64,000 nt of DNA, from contig NZ_CADCWD010000017.1 in NCBI RefSeq assembly GCF_902806315.1, forward strand, positions 30,080-94,079, written 5' to 3'. Of this stretch, positions 1 through 8,592 are shown one piece after another; position 1 is the first letter of the stretch, and each line of letters starts with the position of its first letter. Under the pieces are notes generated by a model. The model saw only the letters and a list, made by a program, of their open reading frames with translations, did not search any database and was not told the DNA's origin. A program made the position numbers and the translations under genes. This DNA comes from an uncultured Sphingosinicella sp. Its GTDB lineage: Bacteria; Pseudomonadota; Alphaproteobacteria; Sphingomonadales; Sphingomonadaceae.

Positions 1-54
1 GCAAAGGAGCCGTCACTTCCCTCACATGATGCAGCAGGAACGAAAGGGCAACTC

Positions 55-1641
55 TTGTCGGTGGATCAAGCGCTTCGCGAGGCCGCTTCCGTGTCCAAGG
101 CCTGGCCGTACGAGGAAGCGCGCAAGCTGCTGAAGCGCTACCCGGACGGCCCGCCTAAGGGCGAGATCGTCTTCGAAACCGGCTACGGCCCGAGCGGGCT
201 GCCGCATCTCGGCACCTTCCAGGAAGTCGCGCGCACTTTGATGGTCCGCCACGCGCTCGCCGAGATGGTGGATTGGCCGAGCCGCCTCATCGCCTTTTCT
301 GACGACATGGACGGCATGCGCAAAGTGCCGCCCGGGGTGCCGCACCAGGATATGATGCACGCGCATCTCGATCAGCCGCTCAGCCGCGTGCCCGACCCGT
401 TCGGCTGCAACCACGACAGCTACGCCGCCCATAACAACAATCTGCTTCGCCAATTTCTCGACCGCTTCGGCTTCGACTACGAGTTCCTCTCGTCCACCGA
501 CTGCTACAGGTCGGGACGTTTCGACGAGACGCTGAAGGCGGTGCTGCGCAATTACGGGGCCATCATGGACGTGATGCTGCCGACCTTGCGCGAGGAGCGG
601 CGGCAGACCTATTCGCCCGTCCTCCCGATCAGCCCTGCGACCGGCAAGGTGCTGCAGGTCCCCATTGAAGTGGTGGACCCGGAGGCCGGCACGGTCCGCT
701 ATACGGACCCCGCCACGGGCGAGACCAAGGAACAATCGATCCTCTCCGGCGGCGCCAAGCTCCAGTGGAAAGTCGATTGGGCGGCGCGATGGGTCGCGCT
801 CGGGGTCGACTATGAGATGTCCGGCAAGGATCATATCGACGGCGTGATTCAGTCGGGGAAGATCGCCCGCGTGCTGGGCGCCCGCCCGCCCGAAGGCTTC
901 AATTACGAGCTCTTCCTCGACGAAAATGGCGAGAAGATCTCCAAGACCAAGGGCAACGGCGTCACCATCGACGAGTGGCTGACCTACGCCCCTCCGGAAT
1001 CGCTGAGCTTCTACATCTACCGCGAGCCCAAGAAGGCGAAGCAATTGAGCTTCGGCGTCATCCCCAAGGCTGTGGACGAATATCAGCAGTTTCTCGCCGC
1101 CTACCCCGGCCAGGCGTGGAAGGAGCGGCTCGGCAACCCCGTCCACCACATCCACGCCGGCAACGTGCCCCCGGCGCGGCTGCCGATCAGCTTCGCCCTC
1201 CTCCTCAATCTGGTCGGCGTTGCGCTCACCGAGGACAAGGACCTGCTCTGGTCCTACGTGAAGCGCTACGCCCCCGAAGCCTCGCCCGAGACCCATCCCG
1301 AGCTCGACGCCCTCATCGGGCACGCGGCTGTGTATTTCCGCGACTTCGTCAAGAACTCGCTCAGCCGCCGCGCGCCCGACGAGAAGGAGGCCGCCGCCCT
1401 GCGCGACCTCGACGCCGAGCTGGCCAAGCTCCCTGCCGACGGGCGCGCCGAGGACATCCAGAACCTCGTCTTCGAAGTCGGCAAGGCGCACCAGTTCGAG
1501 AACCTGCGCGACTGGTTCAAGGCGCTCTACGAGACACTGCTCGGCACCTCGCAAGGCCCCCGCATGGGCAGCTTCATCGCTCTTTACGGCATCGACAACA
1601 GCCGCAAGCTCATCGCGGAGGCGCTCGCCTCGCCCGCTTAG
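55..1641 (+). CDS. lysK: Class I lysyl-tRNA synthetase
   Basis: Charges tRNA-Lys with lysine in the cytoplasm. This is the class I (Rossmann-fold) LysRS that replaces the class II enzyme in many alphaproteobacteria, unrelated to E. coli LysS. The N-terminal signature GPSGLPHLGTF (HLGT at residues 51-54, the HIGH equivalent) and KISKTKG near residue 294 (the KMSKS equivalent) are both present, and 528 aa is normal for the family. The start is TTG at 55; GTG at 61, two codons in, is an alternative, and no in-frame ATG lies nearby. The stop shares bases with the convergent stop of the DUF885 gene, so there is no room for a terminator. Family assignment is very secure; the exact start is less so. 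Confidence 0.95.
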   Translation: MSVDQALREAASVSKAWPYEEARKLLKRYPDGPPKGEIVFETGYGPSGLPHLGTFQEVARTLMVRHALAEMVDWPSRLIAFSDDMDGMRKVPPGVPHQDMMHAHLDQPLSRVPDPFGCNHDSYAAHNNNLLRQFLDRFGFDYEFLSSTDCYRSGRFDETLKAVLRNYGAIMDVMLPTLREERRQTYSPVLPISPATGKVLQVPIEVVDPEAGTVRYTDPATGETKEQSILSGGAKLQWKVDWAARWVALGVDYEMSGKDHIDGVIQSGKIARVLGARPPEGFNYELFLDENGEKISKTKGNGVTIDEWLTYAPPESLSFYIYREPKKAKQLSFGVIPKAVDEYQQFLAAYPGQAWKERLGNPVHHIHAGNVPPARLPISFALLLNLVGVALTEDKDLLWSYVKRYAPEASPETHPELDALIGHAAVYFRDFVKNSLSRRAPDEKEAAALRDLDAELAKLPADGRAEDIQNLVFEVGKAHQFENLRDWFKALYETLLGTSQGPRMGSFIALYGIDNSRKLIAEALASPA

Positions 1642-3485
1642 GCCCGCCGGCTCGCGATCCAGTCGTCGATCTTCTGCTCGAGCACCGGCAGCGGCAGCGC
1701 GCCGGTCATCAGCACCTGCTCGTGGAAGCCACGGATATCGAAGCGGTTGCCAAGCGCCTTTTCCGCGCGGTCGCGTAGCTCGAGAATCTTAAGCTGCCCG
1801 ACCTTGTAGGCGAGCGCCTGGCCTGGAATGGCGATGTAGCGCTCGACCTCGGCGGTCGCGTCGGTGCGGCCCATCGAGCTGTTCTCGAGCATGTAGGCGA
1901 TCGCGCGGTCGCGGGTCCAACCCTTGGCGTGGATGCCGCTGTCGACCACCAGCCGCATCGCGCGCAGCATCTCGTCGTCGAGCCCGCCGTAGCGCTGGTA
2001 CGGATCCGTCTCCATGCCGAGCTCGTCGTAGAGCGTCTCCGCGTAAAGCGCCCAGCCCTCGACGAACGCCGTGTTGCCGCCGAAGCGCATGAAGCTGGGC
2101 AGCGCCTCATTCTCCTGCGCGAGGCTGATCTGGAAATGGTGCCCCGGCGCGCCCTCGTGGAGGTAGAGCGTCTCCATGCCCGGCGTGGTCCGCGACGGCA
2201 GGTCGTAGGTGTTGAAGTAGAAGACGCCCGGACGCGATCCGTCCGGCGTGCCGCTATTGTAGGAGCCGCCCGCGTCCGTCTTTTCGCGATAGGCGGGCAC
2301 CGGCCGGATCTCGAGCGTGGTCTTCGGCAGCGTCGAGAAGAGCTCGCCGATCCGCGCATCCACACGCTTGCCGATCGCGTAATATTCCTGCGTCATCCAC
2401 TCCTTGGACTTCGGCTTGAACTTCGGATCGGTGCGGATGTGCTCGAAGAATTGCGGCAGCGTGCCTTTAAAGCCGACCTTGTTCTTCACCGTCTCCATTT
2501 CGCCCTTGATGCGGGCGACTTCGCGCAGGCCTAGATTGTGGACCTCGTCGGCGCTCATCGGCAGCGTCGTGCGCTGCTCGATCAGGTAGCTGTAGAGCTC
2601 CGGCCCGCTCTTCATGTGGACGAGCCCCACGCCTTCGCGGGCCGCGGGTAGATATTCGTTCTTCAAGAAATCGCGCAGCCGCACATAAGCCGGGCGGATC
2701 TCGTCGCGGATCACCGCCGCATGGGCGGCGCGCAATCGCGTCTGGTCGGCGGCTGGGATTTCGGCGGGGAAGGTCTTCACCGGCCCGTAGAAGGTCGAGC
2801 CCTCCACCCCTTGCCCAAGCTGGGTGTCGAGCTGCTCGATGATGTTCCTGACGACCAGCTTGGGCTGCACCACGCCGCTGGCCATGCCCTCGCGGAAGCG
2901 CCCGATCGCCCGGTCGAGCAGGACCGGATATTGGCGGTGCCGCTTCAGGTTGTTCTCATAATCCTCGACCGTTTTGAACGGCGCCGCGCCCTGGCCGGAC
3001 GCCACGTCGGGGTAGAAGGTGTGGAAACCGAAGAAATGGTCGATCGGCCGCACGGCGGTGAGCGCCAGCATCTGAGGCTGGAGCCCGCGCAGGTTCAGCT
3101 CATTGTCGCGCTTGAAAACGTCGTAGGCGATCCGGTCGGTGGCGGAGAGCGCGTTGCGGTCGATCGCGGCGAGGCGGCGCAGATCCTCTTCGGCCGCCGT
3201 CCGCTCGGCGGCATAATAAGCGTCGGTGACATTGTCGCCGAGCTCGCCCGCATAGCGCATGTCACCGCGGAACAATGCGCTCAGCGGATTGCGGCGAAGA
3301 TTGGCCTCGTCGCTCTCCTTGAAAAGCGCGCGAAGCTGGGCCGCGGCATCGGCCGTGGCGGTTCCCGCCGGCTGAACCGTCGCTGCGGTCGAACTTGCGG
3401 CGACGGGCTCGGCATCCGTGCCGGCCGCGCAGCCGGGCAGGAGCATCGAAGCGGTGGCGGCGAGAAGCAGGGCTGTGGATTTCAT
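1638..3485 (-). CDS. DUF885 family lipoprotein (putative metallopeptidase-like)
   Basis: 615-aa exported protein of the DUF885 family. The N-terminus is a lipoprotein signal with lipobox LLPGC (Cys about residue 19), followed by a low-complexity Ala/Thr linker. Near residue 440 lies LYLHEGAPGHHFQ, the family's HExxxHH-type motif, which looks like a zinc site; the family is often annotated as a carboxypeptidase-like hydrolase, but a substrate cannot be read from sequence. The protein probably sits in the periplasm, anchored in a membrane. It is monocistronic, convergent with lysK and overlapping its stop. The start ATG at 3485 gives a complete signal peptide. Confidence 0.88.
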   Translation of the reverse strand: MKSTALLLAATASMLLPGCAAGTDAEPVAASSTAATVQPAGTATADAAAQLRALFKESDEANLRRNPLSALFRGDMRYAGELGDNVTDAYYAAERTAAEEDLRRLAAIDRNALSATDRIAYDVFKRDNELNLRGLQPQMLALTAVRPIDHFFGFHTFYPDVASGQGAAPFKTVEDYENNLKRHRQYPVLLDRAIGRFREGMASGVVQPKLVVRNIIEQLDTQLGQGVEGSTFYGPVKTFPAEIPAADQTRLRAAHAAVIRDEIRPAYVRLRDFLKNEYLPAAREGVGLVHMKSGPELYSYLIEQRTTLPMSADEVHNLGLREVARIKGEMETVKNKVGFKGTLPQFFEHIRTDPKFKPKSKEWMTQEYYAIGKRVDARIGELFSTLPKTTLEIRPVPAYREKTDAGGSYNSGTPDGSRPGVFYFNTYDLPSRTTPGMETLYLHEGAPGHHFQISLAQENEALPSFMRFGGNTAFVEGWALYAETLYDELGMETDPYQRYGGLDDEMLRAMRLVVDSGIHAKGWTRDRAIAYMLENSSMGRTDATAEVERYIAIPGQALAYKVGQLKILELRDRAEKALGNRFDIRGFHEQVLMTGALPLPVLEQKIDDWIASRRA

Positions 3486-3529
3486 GTCGTGGTTCTAGGT
3501 GTGAGGCTCATTGCGGGCAAGCGGCCGGA

Positions 3530-3564
3530 CAAAGAAACGGCCCGAAGCGCGAAGCTCCGGGCCG
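3530..3564 (-). terminator. Rho-independent terminator for the rcnB-like gene
   Basis: Read on the minus strand, a 7-bp perfect GC stem (CGGCCCG/CGGGCCG, 3538-3544 with 3558-3564) with an inner AGC/GCT pairing is followed directly by TTTCTTTG. It lies about 55 nt beyond the stop of the RcnB-like gene and upstream of the DUF885 gene. Confidence 0.75.
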
Positions 3565-3617
3565 CTCTTGTGCAACATTCGGATCGACGTGCCACCGGCA
3601 CGTCCATCGCCGAATGT

Positions 3618-4127
3618 TTACCAGTACAAGTTGCGGATCACGTCGACGACCCGGCCGCGGCGGACGTCCACCAGCAGCACGTCGTCATAATGGCGGATCC
3701 AGCGCAGCCCGGAGTGGGCGGCGGGGAGCCGGTAACGATAGGGATCCGCAATGTAGTAACGCGGGGTGTAATAGTTCACGCCGATGCTGAAGCCGGGCTG
3801 GAAGCTCCGGTAACGGAACGGCGCCCGCCAATGACCGCGCGAATAAAGCGCACGGTTCTGGGTGCGGTAGCCGCGCCAGTCGTTGCGACGCCACTGGCGC
3901 CGGTCGGCCCGGTCCTCGCGCAGCTCGCGCCGAGCTTCGCGAACGTCGCGACGCTCCTCGCGAATGTCGCGACGGTCGCCGTAACGCTGCGCGTCGCGCA
4001 GCTCACGGCGTTCTTCACGCAGGTCCTGCCGGTCGCGGCGAATTTCCGCACGCGACTGGGCATTGGCCGGGGCCGCGACGGGAAGCACCGAAGCAGCCAT
4101 CAGGCCCATGATGATCAATTTACGCAT
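3618..4127 (-). CDS. RcnB family periplasmic protein
   Basis: 169-aa secreted protein. The signal peptide ends about residue 23 (APANAQ). Residues 25-85 are a striking Arg/Glu/Asp-rich segment (RRDRQDLREERRELRD style), predicted to be a long charged helix. The C-terminal third (RHYDDVLLVDVRRGRVVDVI) matches the RcnB core seen in periplasmic nickel/cobalt-homeostasis proteins. Sphingomonads usually carry several such paralogues with Arg-rich helices, and a direct role in metal efflux is not established for them. It has its own terminator downstream, so it is probably transcribed alone. Confidence 0.8.
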   Translation of the reverse strand: MRKLIIMGLMAASVLPVAAPANAQSRAEIRRDRQDLREERRELRDAQRYGDRRDIREERRDVREARRELREDRADRRQWRRNDWRGYRTQNRALYSRGHWRAPFRYRSFQPGFSIGVNYYTPRYYIADPYRYRLPAAHSGLRWIRHYDDVLLVDVRRGRVVDVIRNLYW

Positions 4128-4244
4128 GATCAGCCTCTCATTTACACTCGGTCACGACTGCCGGACCTTCCGGAGCCCTGCCGACTGAGGCCGTTATGGA
4201 ACGGTGCGGCTGAACCGGGTGAGAACGCGGTTAAAAGCTGGCGT

Positions 4245-4784
4245 TCAGGAAACCGGCGCCAAAAAACCGGCGCCTAATAGCAGCAGCAGCTTCACGTCCA
4301 TCGCCGCGCCTTCGGCGCGCTTGCGCTCGATCAGCGCGGGCAGTTCGGCGAGCGGCACGCGGTGAACGACGATGTCCTCGCCGGCGACACCGCCGCCCTC
4401 CCCTACCTTCGTCAGCCCCTCGGCGCGGAGCAGGGTGAACCCTTCGGAAGACATGCCCGGCGACGCATGGAACCTGCCGAGGTTCACCACCCGCTTGGCG
4501 CGATAGCCGGTCTCTTCCTCCAGCTCGCGGATGGCCGCGCTGGCGACCTCCTCGCCCGCTTCCTCGTCGCCGACCAAGCCGGCCGGCAGCTCCAGGCACT
4601 GGCAGCCGATCGGCACTCGATATTGCTCGACCAGGATGACGTGGCCCTTGTCCACCGCCAGGATCACGGCGGCCGTGACGCCGCGGGTTCGGCCGACGAA
4701 CTCCCAGGTGCCGAGCTTCTTCACGAGGATGTATTTGCCCTGCCAAACGATCTCCGGCTCACCCTGCGGCCGCGCTTTGCTCAT
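4245..4784 (-). CDS. NUDIX hydrolase (ADP-ribose pyrophosphatase-like)
   Basis: 179-aa cytoplasmic NUDIX hydrolase. The Nudix box is complete (G-x5-E-x7-REL-xEE-xGY, around residues 71-93: GDEEAGEE...RELEEETGY), so the Mg-binding glutamates are intact. The preceding segment QYRVPIGCQCLELPAGLV has the layout of the ADP-ribose/ADP-sugar pyrophosphatase subgroup; substrate assignment is inference. The start ATG overlaps the stop of the upstream TPM-domain gene by 4 nt (ATGA), so it is translationally coupled as the last gene of the lemA-TPM-TPM-nudix cluster. Confidence 0.88.
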   Translation of the reverse strand: MSKARPQGEPEIVWQGKYILVKKLGTWEFVGRTRGVTAAVILAVDKGHVILVEQYRVPIGCQCLELPAGLVGDEEAGEEVASAAIRELEEETGYRAKRVVNLGRFHASPGMSSEGFTLLRAEGLTKVGEGGGVAGEDIVVHRVPLAELPALIERKRAEGAAMDVKLLLLLGAGFLAPVS

Positions 4785-5455
4785 AAGTGAATCAGCCTGT
4801 CGGGAAGTTCGTTGGCGTCGCTCTGGCTTCTGGGAAAATGCTCGGCAAGGAGCGCGCCGATGCGGCCCACCGCCTTTGCCATTCCCGATCCCGGCCGCCC
4901 CGCTTTCACTTCTTCGATGAGGTCGGCCATCGCGTCTCCCCAGACCTCGGGCGCCACCTTGCCGACGATCGCCTCGTCCGCCACGATCTCCGCCCGGCGC
5001 TCGCGCAGCGAGAGGTAGAGAAGCACGCCCGTCCGCCCGATCGTTCGCCGTTCCGCGCCGACCCTGAACAATTCGATCGCGCGTCGGCGGACCCGGCGTG
5101 ACTTGGTCGATCCAGGCGTCAGCGCCATGCGCAGCGGCATGTAGGCGAGCGCATAGCGCACGATGAGGAAGATCGCCGCCAGCGCGGCGAACAGCAACGC
5201 CATCAGCAGCCCGCGCGTCGCGGTCTCGTTCCAGCCGAGGAACAGGGCCATGGCGCGGTCTACGGTGGACTGAGGAAGCGCGGCCACCAGCGGCGGCACG
5301 AGCAGCATCGCCAGCACCGCATAGTGCAGCCCGACATCGTGGTAGCTGTCTGACTTCTCAGCGACGATGGTGACGATCTCGCCGTTCGAACTCCTCTCGG
5401 CCTGCGTCACCGCCGCCGTGACCAGTGCATGATCGTCGGAAGAGAATTTCACCAT
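4781..5455 (-). CDS. TPM domain-containing membrane protein
   Basis: 224-aa protein. Residues 1-35 carry the start of a TPM domain (SSNGEIVTIVAEKSDSYHDVG), which is interrupted by two hydrophobic segments (about 42-62 and 82-107) before it resumes (GVLLYLSLRERRAEIVADEAIV). This split arrangement is typical of the second TPM protein encoded beside LemA and a glycine-rich TPM protein. It probably lies in the inner membrane with the TPM part outside. Start and stop overlap the neighbouring genes by a few nt (5449-5455 and 4781-4784). Molecular function is unknown; TPM domains have been linked to phosphatase activity in plants and photosystem repair, which need not apply here. Confidence 0.82.
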   Translation of the reverse strand: MVKFSSDDHALVTAAVTQAERSSNGEIVTIVAEKSDSYHDVGLHYAVLAMLLVPPLVAALPQSTVDRAMALFLGWNETATRGLLMALLFAALAAIFLIVRYALAYMPLRMALTPGSTKSRRVRRRAIELFRVGAERRTIGRTGVLLYLSLRERRAEIVADEAIVGKVAPEVWGDAMADLIEEVKAGRPGSGMAKAVGRIGALLAEHFPRSQSDANELPDRLIHL

Positions 5456-6273
5456 CCGCCCGACGCTCCGCCACCGCCAAAGGAACCGCCGCCGCCGGAG
5501 AAGCCGCCAAAGCCTCCTCCCCCACCACCGCCGCCAAAACCGCCGAAGCCGCCGCCACCTCCGCCGCCAAAGCCAGGACCCCAGATGACGACCGGGAAAC
5601 CGTCGCCGCGCCGATACCGGCGCCCGCGCCTGCCGCCGCGAAGCATCGGCAGCACGACGACGAGAATGACGAGGCCCCAGAAAAACAACGGGAAGATAGA
5701 GCCGCCCCCGCCACCGCCGCCGGCAGAGCCCTGCTGTCGTTGCGCCTGTGCCTGCTGCGCCTCCAGGATCTTGCGCTCGGCCTGTTCGGGCGGCGCCTGA
5801 AGCTGTGCGATGAGCGCGTCCGCGCCCGCATTGATCCCGCCGGGAAAATCGCCCGCCTTGAAGCGCGGCGTGATCTGTTCGCGGATGATCTGACCCGCCA
5901 GTGCGTCGGTGACGATCGGCTCCAGCCCGTAACCGACTTCTACCCGCACCCGCCGTTCATTGGGCGCGACGATCAGGATGATCCCGTTATTCGCTTCCTT
6001 CTGCCCGAGCCCCCACGCGCGGCCCAACCGGTAGCCATAATCCTCGATGGGATAACCCTGGAGGTCCGCGATCGTGGCGACCACCAATTGGCGGCTGCTG
6101 GCTTGCTCCAACGCCTGGAGCTTGGAGGTGAGAGCAGCCTCCTCGGCAGGCTGAAGCAGGTTGGCAGTGTCGACGACCCGGCCCGTGAGCGGCGGGAATT
6201 GCTGCGCATGGGCGATGCCGCCGAGCAACCAGAGCAGGACAAGGAAGCGGAACAGCGCCACAGCGGCGGCCAA
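5449..6273 (-). CDS. TPM domain protein with glycine-rich tail (YgcG-like)
   Basis: Secreted or membrane-anchored TPM protein. After a signal segment (FRFLVLLWLLGGIAHA) comes the TPM domain (GRVVDTANLLQPAEEAAL ... NNGIILIVAPNERRVRVEVGYGLE), a Gln/Ala-rich linker, one transmembrane helix (IFPLFFWGLVILVVVLPML) and a C-terminal tail of about 60 residues that is mostly glycine and phenylalanine. The frame stays open upstream to 6366, inside lemA. TTG at 6273, eight bases past the lemA stop, or GTG at 6261 are better starts because they put the signal peptide at the N-terminus. Part of a lemA-TPM-TPM-nudix cluster. Function unknown. Confidence 0.82.
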   Translation of the reverse strand: MAAAVALFRFLVLLWLLGGIAHAQQFPPLTGRVVDTANLLQPAEEAALTSKLQALEQASSRQLVVATIADLQGYPIEDYGYRLGRAWGLGQKEANNGIILIVAPNERRVRVEVGYGLEPIVTDALAGQIIREQITPRFKAGDFPGGINAGADALIAQLQAPPEQAERKILEAQQAQAQRQQGSAGGGGGGGSIFPLFFWGLVILVVVLPMLRGGRRGRRYRRGDGFPVVIWGPGFGGGGGGGFGGFGGGGGGGGFGGFSGGGGSFGGGGASGGW

Positions 6274-6280
6274 TCCGCGC

Positions 6281-6886
6281 TTACTGGCCGTTGCCGAAAT
6301 CGACCTTCGGGGCTTCCTCCGCTCCGGCCGTGGTCGCCTGATAGGGGACGAGCGGCTGCGAGCCATAAATGACGCGGGCGCCGATCACGTTGGGAAAGGT
6401 GCGGATCGTCGTGTTGTACCTGCGAACGGCATCATTATAGTCGCGGATGTCGATGTTGATGCGGTTCTCCGTGCCTTCGAGCTGCGTCATCAAGGTCGCG
6501 AAATTCTGCTGGCTCTGGAGCTGAGGATAGGCCTCTTGGAGCCGCTGAAGGGGGATGATGGCGGCCGCAAGACGGCTCTGAGCCTCGGAGAAGCGCTGCA
6601 TGGCTTGCGGGTCGCTGAGCTGCTCTGGAGTGACGGTGATGCGAGTTGCGCTCGCACGCGCCTCGGTGACGCCGGTGAGGATCCGTTCTTCCGAAGCGGC
6701 GGCGCCGCGCACCGTCGACACCAGGTTCGGGATGAGGTTGGCGCGGCGCTGGAACGCGGCTTGGACGTTGGCCCATTGCGCCTTGGCCTCTTCCTCCGCG
6801 GTCGGGATGGTGTTCACGCCGCAGCCGGAGAGCGACAGCAGTGCGGCGGGCGCAAGCAAGGCTGCGTGAAAGCGCTTGGCGGTCAT
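6281..6886 (-). CDS. lemA: LemA family lipoprotein
   Basis: 201-aa LemA-family protein with a lipobox (LLSLSGC, Cys about residue 22 from the chosen start) and the characteristic all-helical LemA core (QRRANLIPNLVSTVRG ... YNDAVRRYNTTIRTFPNVIGA). ATG at 6886 is preceded by GGAGGGA at a good distance; the frame is open for 19 more codons upstream without a better start. It leads the cluster lemA, TPM, TPM, nudix. LemA and TPM proteins recur together in bacteria; their joint function is unknown. Confidence 0.9.
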   Translation of the reverse strand: MTAKRFHAALLAPAALLSLSGCGVNTIPTAEEEAKAQWANVQAAFQRRANLIPNLVSTVRGAAASEERILTGVTEARASATRITVTPEQLSDPQAMQRFSEAQSRLAAAIIPLQRLQEAYPQLQSQQNFATLMTQLEGTENRINIDIRDYNDAVRRYNTTIRTFPNVIGARVIYGSQPLVPYQATTAGAEEAPKVDFGNGQ

Positions 6887-7003
6887 GTGAGATCCCTCCG
6901 TTTCGAACGGCCGAAAGCTAGGCCGTTCGGTGCGCATCCGCAACGGCTACGCTGCGAGCCCGGTTCCAGGCGAGAAGCGGTCCAAAGACTGTAAAATCCG
7001 CCG

Positions 7004-7046
7004 ACACAAAGGAAAGCGGATGCCGGGCTGGGCCGCGGCATCCGCT
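7004..7046 (-). terminator. Terminator of the PEP-CTERM-like gene
   Basis: On the minus strand an 11-bp perfect stem (AGCGGATGCCG/CGGCATCCGCT, 7015-7025 with 7036-7046) closes a 10-nt GC-rich loop and is followed by TTTCCTTTGTG. It lies about 45 nt after the stop of the gene at 7092-7904. Confidence 0.8.
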
Positions 7047-7091
7047 CCTTCGGTGTGCAGGAGGCCAGCGGACGAGCCGGCCCCCAGATGC

Positions 7092-7904
7092 TTAGGCGCT
7101 CTTCTTGCGGCGGAAGCCGATCAGGCCGGCGGCTGCGATCGCGAAGAGGCCGAGACCCGCGGGCGCCGGAACGGGCGTGCCGCCGGTGCTGCCGCCGCTG
7201 CTCGAACGGCCGAGATTGACGGCCGAGAAGCTCTCGGGGCCAGCCTGGGCGGCCGAGATGGTCGATTCCAGCGCAATGCGGATGTCGCTGAAGTTCGGCA
7301 GGCTGAACACGGTCGAGTTGAGGCGGATCTGCTGCTCGGCGTCGACGACGAACACGTTGCCGGCGCGTCCGTTGCCGGTCTCGGTGGTCGCGAAATATTG
7401 CTGACCGTCGATCGCGTCGATCAGGCGGCCGTTGCTGTCGTAGAATTTCAGCGTCACGTCGTTGACGTTCACGTCGTTCTTGGCGGCGCCGCCCGGCTCG
7501 ATCGCGTTGAACAGCAGGCCGATGTCGCTTGCGTCCTGGAAGCCCAGCTCACCGAGCGTCGGAATGCCGAACTTCTGGTTGTCCGCCTGCGGGTTCACCT
7601 CGTCGCCGCCGGTGTTGGTGACGCCGTTGCCCATGAACACACGAGCGTCGCTGATGCAGGCGCTGGAGCCGATCGAGATCGAGCCGCCGGAACCCGCGGC
7701 AACGCAGCCGGATTCGACATCGTCGCCCTTGCCACGCTCCTGAAGCGTCAGCAGGCGCGGCGCATTGCCGAAGCCCTGGGCGGTGATGTCGATCGTGGAA
7801 TCAAAGATGAGGCTGGCCGAAGCCGCCTGTGGGGTGGCGAACAGAGCCGCTGCGGTTGCCGCCGCGGCCATGAGCTTGATCGTCTTCTTCTGCACACCGA
7901 ACAT
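7092..7904 (-). CDS. Exported protein with PEP-CTERM-like sorting tail
   Basis: 270-aa secreted protein of unknown function. It has a signal peptide (KKTIKLMAAAATAAALFA, cleavage near ASAS), a roughly 220-residue extracellular part rich in Asn/Asp/Gly/Ser, and a C-terminal tripartite tail: VPAPAGLG, a short hydrophobic helix, then FRRKKSA. This is the VPxPA variant of PEP-CTERM signals recognised by EpsH-type exosortases, so the product is probably sorted to the cell surface or matrix. ATG at 7904 has GGGAGAG at the right distance; the GTG five codons upstream would place that Shine-Dalgarno inside the gene. It has a strong terminator downstream. Confidence 0.8.
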   Translation of the reverse strand: MFGVQKKTIKLMAAAATAAALFATPQAASASLIFDSTIDITAQGFGNAPRLLTLQERGKGDDVESGCVAAGSGGSISIGSSACISDARVFMGNGVTNTGGDEVNPQADNQKFGIPTLGELGFQDASDIGLLFNAIEPGGAAKNDVNVNDVTLKFYDSNGRLIDAIDGQQYFATTETGNGRAGNVFVVDAEQQIRLNSTVFSLPNFSDIRIALESTISAAQAGPESFSAVNLGRSSSGGSTGGTPVPAPAGLGLFAIAAAGLIGFRRKKSA

Positions 7905-8100
7905 AGGTAACTCTCCCACTGTTTCGTCGCCGGAGCCTTGGCCCGGCCGTCCGGCAGTATCGAAGCAACGCCCGTGCCAGTGGGCGGGAAGCTGCGGATT
8001 CCCGCCGGTGACAATGGTAAACGGCGGCAGCGGCGGAAACGCTCTTGTAAGGTTACCCGACAGTTAATTTCTGGCGGGATTTCTGCGCCGTCTCAGCGGT

Positions 8101-8129
8101 TTGAAACCTGGCGCCCGATGCCCTATATA
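8101..8129 (+). promoter_or_regulatory. Sigma70-type promoter of ssrA
   Basis: TTGAAA at 8101-8106 and TATATA at 8124-8129 are separated by exactly 17 nt. The predicted start near 8136 puts the 5' end about 83 nt before the acceptor CCA (8217-8219), close to the acceptor-piece length reported for the Caulobacter two-piece tmRNA. Confidence 0.8.
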
Positions 8130-8135
8130 GGTCGT

Positions 8136-8460
8136 CGCCGGGCTTGCCCGGATATGGCGATAAAGAGCGGCGTAGACTAGGCGCAGCGGACCCGGGGGCG
8201 GTACCCGGCGGCTCCACCAAAATTGGCTGAAAGGCCGATCCTGATGGGGCCGAACTAGGATCGACGTGTGTTGAAAGGCGTTGTTTTTCGCTCGGAATGG
8301 GACCACCGCGACGGCCCATATATAAGTGCCAACGATAACGAGGCTCTTGCAATTGCTGCGTAACCCGGACCTCACGGTTTAGGTTATATCAGACAAAAGC
8401 GCGGTTCGAACCCCACCGGGCAACAGAAGGGGAATTCAGCGGTACGGGGAGCACCGGGCA
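8136..8460 (+). ncRNA. ssrA: tmRNA, circularly permuted two-piece form
   Basis: Rescues stalled ribosomes by acting as both tRNA-Ala and mRNA for a degradation tag. The order is permuted. The acceptor piece comes first, ending with a T arm (CCGGG/loop GGCGGTA/CCCGG, 8192-8208), then CGGCTCC, the discriminator A and encoded CCA (8217-8219). The coding piece begins at GGGGCCG (8246-8252), which pairs with CGGCTCC (8209-8215) to form a 7-bp acceptor stem with one G.U at the third pair, the alanine identity element. The tag frame runs 8328-8363 and reads ANDNEALAIAA then TAA. The segment about 8220-8245 would be excised. The 5' end comes from the promoter. The 3' end is approximate, and repeats starting at 8416 blur it. 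Confidence 0.93.
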
Positions 8461-8513
8461 ACAGAAGCTCCCCACCTCAGACAACACCAGGCCGGGCAAT
8501 AGAAGCTCCCCAC
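8416..8513. repeat. Three direct repeats of 38-nt period at the tmRNA 3' end
   Basis: CCGGGCAAYAGAAG starts at 8416, 8454 and 8492, exactly 38 nt apart. Copies two and three agree over 22 nt (extended by CTCCCCAC). The second copy lies between the arms of a hairpin (GGGGAGC 8446-8452 with GCTCCCC 8467-8473). The first copy is probably part of the tmRNA coding piece. Tandem duplication or successive integration scars are possible origins. Confidence 0.75.
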
Positions 8514-8592
8514 TTGCCGCTGCCGGCCCGTCCCCGTAATGGACCGGCTCCATTCAGGCGGCGATACCCGCCGATTCTAAGGAGAGTGGGCT

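Noticed and set aside
8053..8375. Two overlapping minus-strand ORFs of about 100 codons
   Set aside because: They lie across the tmRNA gene, whose structure and tag explain the sequence; no ribosome binding site or protein-like features.
8403..8412. GGTTCGAACC, looking like a tRNA T loop
   Set aside because: No surrounding tRNA fold; it is part of the tmRNA coding piece.
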